Shown here one piece after another: positions 32,099 to 36,656 of a stretch of 36,656 nucleotides of DNA. Under the pieces are notes generated by a model. The model made no database searches, had not been told where the DNA came from, and worked only from the letters and a program-made list of their open reading frames with translations. Both the position numbers and the translations under genes were made by a program. The number at the start of each line of letters is the position of its first letter. Position 1 is the first letter of the stretch. Source of the DNA: Gemmatimonadota bacterium (GTDB lineage Bacteria; Gemmatimonadota; Gemmatimonadetes; Gemmatimonadales; Gemmatimonadaceae); contig VHBQ01000029.1 in assembly GCA_016871855.1 (NCBI GenBank), forward strand, positions 1 to 36,656, in the 5' to 3' direction.

Positions 32099-33043
32099 TC
32101 AGCGCTCGCGCGGGCCGATCCAGCGGTTCAGGATCGGACCGTAGGCGTCAATGCGACGGTCGCGCAGGAACGGCCAGTTGCGGCGCGTCTCCTCGATGCG
32201 ACTCGGGTCGCACGTCGCCATCAGGATGGTGGGCTCGGTCCCCGCTTCGGCGAGCGGGCGCCCGAAGGGATCGTACACGAACGAGTGACCGAAGAACTCA
32301 AGTCCCTTCGTTCCGTCCTCCGCCTCGAACCCCACGCGATTGGCCGCCGCGACAAAGACGCCGTTGGCGATGGCGTGCGCGCGCTGCGCCGTGCGCCAGG
32401 CATTCACCTGCGCCTCGCCCCACTCGGCCTTTTCCGCCGGATGCCAGCCGATGGCCGTGGGGTAGAGCAGGATGTCCGCGCCGAGCAGCGCCGTGGCGCG
32501 CGCCGCCTCGGGATACCACTGGTCCCAGCAGATGAGCACGCCGATCGTCGCGTAGCGCGTCTTCCAGACCATGAAGCCGCCGGCTTCGCCGGCCGGCCCG
32601 CGCGAGCCCGAGGGCTGGACGGGATCGTGCGACTCGCCCGGCGCGAAGTAGTACTTCTCCTCGAAGAGCGGATCGTGCGGGATGTGCATCTTGCGGTAGA
32701 CGCCCTGCACGCTGCCGTCGGCGTCAATGACCGCGGCGGAGTTGCGGTAGACGCCCGCCGCCTGGCGTTCGTACATCGGGACGACGAGCACCACTTCGAG
32801 CTCGCGCGCGAGCGCTGCCAGCCGGGTGACGGTCGGTCCCGGAATAGGCTCGGCGAGGTCGAAGCGCTCGAGGTCGAGTTTCTTGCAGAAGTACGGCGCG
32901 TCGAACAGCTCCTTGAGGCAGATCACCTGGGCGCCGCGGGCGCGCGCGTCCCGGATGCCCGCGATAGTCTGCTCAAGGGTCTCGGCCTTCGAGGGCGCGA
33001 CGCCGTCCTGAATGAGGGCGACGGTGAACGGAGCGTTTGCCAT
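32099..33043 (-). CDS. aguB: N-carbamoylputrescine amidase
   Basis: A 314-residue nitrilase-superfamily amidase that turns N-carbamoylputrescine into putrescine, CO2 and ammonia, the step after AguA. The catalytic triad is visible: Glu in ICLKELFDAPYF, Lys in VYRKMHIPHDP and the nucleophile Cys in VLICWDQWYPEAAR. The C-terminal part RRNWPFLRDRRIDAYGPI is typical of AguB. The ATG at 33043 gives MANAPFTVALIQ, the usual start; a longer reading begins in unlikely basic sequence. It is preceded by a 165-nt gap (33044-33208) that holds no visible gene or riboswitch. Confidence 0.94.
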   Translation of the reverse strand: MANAPFTVALIQDGVAPSKAETLEQTIAGIRDARARGAQVICLKELFDAPYFCKKLDLERFDLAEPIPGPTVTRLAALARELEVVLVVPMYERQAAGVYRNSAAVIDADGSVQGVYRKMHIPHDPLFEEKYYFAPGESHDPVQPSGSRGPAGEAGGFMVWKTRYATIGVLICWDQWYPEAARATALLGADILLYPTAIGWHPAEKAEWGEAQVNAWRTAQRAHAIANGVFVAAANRVGFEAEDGTKGLEFFGHSFVYDPFGRPLAEAGTEPTILMATCDPSRIEETRRNWPFLRDRRIDAYGPILNRWIGPRER

Positions 33044-33208
33044 GGGGGCAATTTCACTTCGCCGCCGATGCGGCGCCACCGGGTGAACGACTTCTGAGGC
33101 GCCGAAACGCCAGCGCGGGATCCCGGATTCGCGCCGTGGACTGCCGTCCGCGACCGAACCTTGGGACCCCGCGCTGCGACTCCCGTGCTACACTGCCGCT
33201 CCGCTCCG

Positions 33209-34573
33209 CTACATCCTCACGGCGATGACCACATCGGCGACGTTGGTGCCCGTCAGCCCCGTCTTGAGCAACGCCCCGGCCAAGTGCAGCGCCTCGTAGC
33301 TGTCGTGCTTGAGGAGCGCGGCGGCCGGGTCGATGCCGGCTTCCGTGATGCGCGCTGCCGTCCCGGGATCCACGATCGCGCCGGCCGCGTCGGTCGGGCC
33401 GTCGCGCCCGTCGGTGCCGGCGGCGAGCAGGGTGATGCCACTCGCCCCGGGGCCGGCCTTCGCGAGATCAATCGCCGCGGCGAGCATCATCTCCTGACAG
33501 CGTCCACCCGCCGGTTCCCCGCCGCGCATCGTGACCGTCGTCTCGCCTCCCCAGAAGGCGGCCCCGCCGCGCGGCAGGGCCATCGCGGCCGCGGCGATGC
33601 GGGACCCCGCGTGGGCCGCCTCTCCATGGAGCGGCTCCCCGACGATGACCACCGGGTCGAACCCGAGCACGCGGGCGCGGAGCGCCCCGGCGTCGAGCAC
33701 CCCGCCGTTGCCCTGCACCGCCGGGACGCCCGCGAAAAGGAAGGCAGGCGCATCAGACTTCGGCGTCTCCTCTTCGTCGCCCCGCATGGCGCGATCCAGG
33801 TACCGAAGCAGGGCCGGCGGCGTATGCGCCGTCAGGTTCGTTTCGTCGAGCAGGAGACGCACGTCCGTGGCGGTGGACGGATCCGGCACGCACGGTCCTG
33901 AAGCGATCTGGGCGAGGGAGTCTCCAATCACGTCGGACAGCACGATGAGTTCGATGCGCGCGGGGGCCAGTGCGGTGGCCAGGCGGCCGGCGCCCCAGCG
34001 CAGGAACCGCTTCCGAATCGCGTTGACGCGTCCGATGTCGAGTCCGGAGCGCAGGAGCGCCTCGCACAACACGATCAGGTCCGCCTCTTCGAGGCCATCC
34101 GCCGGTGCGCCAATGAGACTCGACGCGCCCCCGGAAAGCAGCACGAAGACCTGGTCGCCGCCGGGAATGCGTTGACACAGGGCCTCGAGCGCCCGAGCGG
34201 CCGCGAAGGACTGTGCCCCGGGCACCGGGTGGTTGCCCGCGTACACCGACACGAGCGGATGCGGCGACGCCCCCGCCATCGGGCTGACGATCAAGCCGCC
34301 GGCGATCTCGGCGCGACGCTCGTCCAGTTCCTGCAACGCCGCCCGCGCCATCGTCGCGGCCGCCTTGCCCACCGCGATGATCCAGTTGCGACGCGTCGGC
34401 GTCCGGCTTGCGGGCAGGCGCAGTCGGACGGCGCGGGCGGTGAACGCGGTGGGATCGGCCGCGATGAGCGACGCGGCGAACAGGTCGCGCACCGTGACCG
34501 CGCCGGTGCGAACGGACGGGATGGACTGTCGGGTCGCCGCGGGATGCATGTCGGACCTACTGTCGAAATTCAT
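33209..34573 (-). CDS. Glycerate 2-kinase, MOFRL family
   Basis: A 454-residue protein of the GckA/TtuD group, which phosphorylates glycerate to 2-phosphoglycerate. The N-terminal DUF4147 domain contains WIIAVGKAAATMARAA, NHPVPGAQSFAAARAL, VFVLLSGGASSLIGAPADG (phosphate-binding loop) and VIGDSLAQIASGPCVPDPST. The C-terminal MOFRL domain has the string GGRCQEMMLAAAIDL and LLAAGTDGRDGPTDAAGAIVD. All characteristic residues are present. The ATG at 34573 has AGAGGC close upstream; ATG 34549 is an alternative. The gene is in the same direction as aguB and may lead its transcript. It links glyoxylate or serine breakdown to glycolysis. Confidence 0.92.
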   Translation of the reverse strand: MNFDSRSDMHPAATRQSIPSVRTGAVTVRDLFAASLIAADPTAFTARAVRLRLPASRTPTRRNWIIAVGKAAATMARAALQELDERRAEIAGGLIVSPMAGASPHPLVSVYAGNHPVPGAQSFAAARALEALCQRIPGGDQVFVLLSGGASSLIGAPADGLEEADLIVLCEALLRSGLDIGRVNAIRKRFLRWGAGRLATALAPARIELIVLSDVIGDSLAQIASGPCVPDPSTATDVRLLLDETNLTAHTPPALLRYLDRAMRGDEEETPKSDAPAFLFAGVPAVQGNGGVLDAGALRARVLGFDPVVIVGEPLHGEAAHAGSRIAAAAMALPRGGAAFWGGETTVTMRGGEPAGGRCQEMMLAAAIDLAKAGPGASGITLLAAGTDGRDGPTDAAGAIVDPGTAARITEAGIDPAAALLKHDSYEALHLAGALLKTGLTGTNVADVVIAVRM

Positions 34574-34671
34574 GACGCCTCTGGCGCGGGAGGCACCGGA
34601 CGGGCGTGGACACTGCGAACCAGAAGAGTTCTCCTGGACCGTCAGATTGCCGTCGCGGACTGACAAACGAC

Positions 34672-34710
34672 GAGGCGGCGGGTGCCGCAGCACCCGCCGC
34701 CCCTCGTTTT
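34672..34710. terminator. Strong GC-rich hairpin terminator after the peroxiredoxin gene
   Basis: GGCGGCGGGTGC pairs perfectly with GCACCCGCCGCC around the loop CGCA (12 bp). The plus-strand side ends in CTCGTTTT; the minus-strand side ends in TCGTCGTTTGTC. It lies 55 nt after the peroxiredoxin stop and about 100 nt before the glycerate kinase start, both on the minus strand, so it probably separates the two transcripts. Confidence 0.72.
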
Positions 34711-34764
34711 GACGTTCTGTTGACGCGCCCCGTCGACCGGCGCGTCCCCGTCTCTCGCCCCTCG

Positions 34765-35346
34765 CTACCGCGCGCCCGTGCTGACCCGGTCGACAATCGA
34801 GTCGAGTTGCGCGTACTGATCCTGCGACAGCGCGGAAAACGGACGGAAGACGTGCGCCACGCGCCCGTCGGGTCCCACAACGAACACCACCCGCTTGTAG
34901 AACTTCTTCAACGGGCCGATGCCGCTGCCGGTCGTCGCGTACTTCTCGGCGATCTCGCCCGTCGTGTCGCTGGCGAAGAGCATCGGGAAGTTCGCGTCCT
35001 TGGCCCACGACGCGAGTTCGTCCGCGCCGTCGGAGCTGATCGAGAGGGCGATGACGCCCTTGCCGCTGTTGAAGATCGTGGCGTACTGATCCCGGTACGC
35101 CTCATGTTGGACCGTTCAGCCCTTGGTCCTGGCCTTGGGGAAGAACGAGATGACGACGGTTTGCCCACGGAAGTCGGCGAGGCGCAGCGCCTTCTCGGTC
35201 ACCCCGGCCTTGGAGGCGCCGGGAAGCGAGAAGTCGGGGGCCATATCGCCAACCTGGGGACCCTCGCCCTGAGCCCACGCGCGCGATGCCGCCAGCCCGA
35301 CGAGGGCCAGGGCGATCACGGTGAGCGTTGCGGCACGCCATGGCAT
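34765..35346 (-). CDS. Exported peroxiredoxin, candidate selenoprotein (in-frame TGA at the catalytic Cys)
   Basis: Reading through one TGA (35118-35116) gives 193 residues: a signal peptide (ending near SRAWAQ), then VGDMAPDFSLPG, FRGQTVVISFFPKARTKG-TGA-TVQHEAYRDQYA, VIALSISSDGADELASW, FPMLFASDTTGEIAEKY, YKRVVFVVGPDGRVAHVF and the C-terminus. This is a full AhpC/TSA fold, with codon 77 at the exact catalytic position of PxxxTxxC (PKARTKG-U). The protein has no cysteine, so without selenocysteine it lacks its peroxidatic residue. A perfect hairpin lies just downstream of the TGA. The second half has no independent start with a ribosome site. Alternatives are a TGC-to-TGA mutation (pseudogene) or a sequencing error. 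GAGGAG lies upstream of the ATG at 35346. Selenocysteine machinery is not in the window. Confidence 0.78.
35080..35101 (-). promoter_or_regulatory. Candidate bacterial SECIS hairpin
   Basis: On the coding strand GGCGTAC, loop CGGGATCA, GTACGCC form a perfect 7-bp stem with an 8-nt loop. The stem begins 14 nt and the loop begins 21 nt after the TGA at 35116-35118. Bacterial SECIS elements are short hairpins inside the coding region right after the UGA, with a G among the first loop bases; the second loop base here is G. It also codes for the EAYRDQYA segment, so it is part of the gene. SelB binding cannot be shown from sequence. Confidence 0.6.
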
Positions 35347-35504
35347 GCGGGGGACTCCTCTGGTCTGGGAACGCGTTTCGACTGACCTTCTTATCTACTG
35401 CTGGAACACCAGAACAGGCAACCCGGGTTCCCTGCGGCGTGGTTGGCCATCCGCTAACGGCGCCAGCAACTTCGTCGTACCATCCAGAGAGTCCACTCGC
35501 CACG

Positions 35505-36656
35505 ATGACCGACCAGCCGAACTACCCCACCCCGCGCGACGCCGCAACGACGCCGGCGGGGATCACCACCATCTGCCCCCAGTGCGGCGCGACGCTCGAC
35601 GCGCTGACGACGTCGTGCGGGCGCTGTGGCGCGGTGATCACGGGTGGCGGCGCCGGTGGCGAGCGTGAGGAGCGCCTGCGGGTGCGTCTGCAGGGACAGA
35701 TCGGCGCGGCGTATCAGCTGGGGCCGATGATCGGACGCGGCGGCATGGGCATCGTCTTCCGGGCCCGCGAGGTGGCGCTCGACCGCGAAGTCGCGCTGAA
35801 GGTGCTGGCCTTCGATCCTGTGCTGAATCCGGACGCGTTCGAGCGCTTTGAGCGCGAGGCGCGGCTCGCCGCACGGCTCGACCATCCGAACATCGTCCCG
35901 ATCTTCGCGGTGGGACAGGGCGACGGGGCCGCGTTCTACACGATGCGCTTCGTGCGCGGCGGGAGTCTGGAGACGACCATCGCAGACCACGGCGCGCTCG
36001 CGCTCGACACGGCGGTCAAGCTGCTGCAGGAGATCGCCGCCGCGCTGGACTACGCGCACGCGCAGGGCATTGTCCACCGGGACATCAAGCCCGCGAACAT
36101 CCTGCTCTCCGAGACCGGGCACGCGATGGTCGCCGACTTCGGCATCGCTCGCGCGTTCACGGGTGACGCGGTCACGTCCACCTCCGGGTCGCACACGGGA
36201 GTGGTCGGCTCACCCGCGTACATGGCCCCCGAGCAGTGGCGCGGCGACAAGCCGGACGGTCGGGCCGACCAGTACGCGCTGGGCGTGCTCGCGTTCGAGA
36301 TGCTCAGCGGATTGCGCCCCTTCCGCGAGGTGTCCATGCAGGAGCTCCTGCGCATGCACCTCAACGAGGAACCGCCCGAACTCAGGACACTGCGGAAGGA
36401 CCTGCCGTCGTACATCGGCGACGCGATTCGTCGAGCGATGGCGAAGGAACCGAGTGACCGCTTTGCCTCGACGACCGCGTTCGTAGCGGCGCTGGCCGGG
36501 GAGGGTGGGACCATCGCCGCGGCCCCGGCCCGCGGCGCGGGCCGCCGGCCCGCTCGGCGACGGCTCGCAGAACCCGTTCTACCTCCCGGTGCGCATCTGG
36601 CAGAACATGTCACCGCAAGAGCAGGAGATGCTCCGCCAGCGGTGGAATCGCATGAC
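35505..36656 (+). CDS. Serine/threonine protein kinase (incomplete at the window end)
   Basis: At least 384 codons; no stop is reached before the right edge. An N-terminal zinc ribbon has Cys24, Cys27, Cys38 and Cys41 (CPQC ... CGRC). The kinase domain (about 67-325) has the glycine loop IGRGGMGIVF, VALKVL (ATP Lys), the catalytic loop IVHRDIKPANILL, DFGIAR, SPAYMAPEQW and a late segment AMAKEPSDRFAS. This is a bacterial Hanks-type kinase, expected at or near the membrane. After GEGGTIAAAPARGAG the frame becomes Arg/Pro-rich and odd, while another frame reads QNPFYLPVRIWQNMSPQEQE, so a frameshift is suspected between about 36490 and 36565. The gene is divergent from the peroxiredoxin gene. 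Confidence 0.9.
   Translation, partial: MTDQPNYPTPRDAATTPAGITTICPQCGATLDALTTSCGRCGAVITGGGAGGEREERLRVRLQGQIGAAYQLGPMIGRGGMGIVFRAREVALDREVALKVLAFDPVLNPDAFERFEREARLAARLDHPNIVPIFAVGQGDGAAFYTMRFVRGGSLETTIADHGALALDTAVKLLQEIAAALDYAHAQGIVHRDIKPANILLSETGHAMVADFGIARAFTGDAVTSTSGSHTGVVGSPAYMAPEQWRGDKPDGRADQYALGVLAFEMLSGLRPFREVSMQELLRMHLNEEPPELRTLRKDLPSYIGDAIRRAMAKEPSDRFASTTAFVAALAGEGGTIAAAPARGAGRRPARRRLAEPVLPPGAHLAEHVTARAGDAPPAVESHD

Noticed and set aside
30833-33097. Long plus-strand open frame opposite aguA and aguB
   Set aside because: Antisense shadow; both minus-strand genes show catalytic residues in order.
33044-33208. preQ1 riboswitch upstream of the queuosine genes
   Set aside because: No preQ1 aptamer pattern was recognised here or before queC, queE or queD.
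34765-34983. Separate short gene for the C-terminal part of the peroxiredoxin
   Set aside because: The ATG at 34983 lies within the conserved fold, has no ribosome site, and the in-frame sequence between the TGA and this ATG is also conserved peroxiredoxin sequence.

Overview
The window is very GC-rich and tightly packed, with short gaps, many 1-4 nt gene overlaps and frequent GTG/TTG starts. A long exported protein with BNR/sortilin-type repeats, an Ala/Gly-rich TonB-dependent receptor, a SMP-30-like protein and a Gram-negative tripartite efflux operon suggest a free-living Gram-negative heterotroph, most likely Gemmatimonadota or a close relative. That placement is inferred from gene content only. 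No rRNA, tRNA, CRISPR array, phage or insertion sequence was seen.

Layout. 1-3431 (minus): tetR - tolC-like - membrane fusion lipoprotein - RND permease (cut by the window edge). 3641-5893 (plus): exported TIM-barrel glycosidase-like protein. 5931-9847 (minus): alpha/beta hydrolase, APH-type kinase, acyl-CoA dehydrogenase and a two-helix membrane protein; the kinase and dehydrogenase are the two halves of animal ACAD10/ACAD11. 9897-10703 (plus): alpha/beta hydrolase. 10671-12301 (minus): membrane protein and PlsC-like acyltransferase. 12506-16872 (plus): sortilin/BNR protein and SMP-30-like protein. 17092-19115 (minus): MFS transporter and short GspF-like protein. 19298-20794 (plus): Ycf46-like AAA ATPase. 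20917-22668 (minus): lactate permease. 22843-23226 (plus): small exported protein. 23506-28399 (minus): ABC exporter and TonB receptor. 28626-34573 (minus): NlpC/P60, queD, queE, queC, aguA, aguB and glycerate 2-kinase. 34765-35346 (minus): peroxiredoxin. 35505-end (plus): Ser/Thr kinase, incomplete.

The strongest unusual signal is the peroxiredoxin at 34765-35346. Its reading frame is broken by one TGA exactly where the catalytic cysteine of the PxxxTxxC motif should be. The protein continues in frame to a normal C-terminus and has no cysteine at all. A perfect 7-bp hairpin with an 8-nt loop starts 14 nt after the TGA, where a bacterial SECIS element would lie. The best reading is an exported selenocysteine peroxiredoxin that a standard gene caller would split in two.

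A second theme is intergenic structure. Many gaps hold long near-perfect inverted repeats or short-period tandem repeats (10, 24 and 27 bp), often built around a GC-rich hairpin next to gene ends. One array lies in frame inside the lactate permease and encodes a nine-residue repeat. The words differ between sites, but a 19-nt word is shared by two gaps about 17 kb apart.
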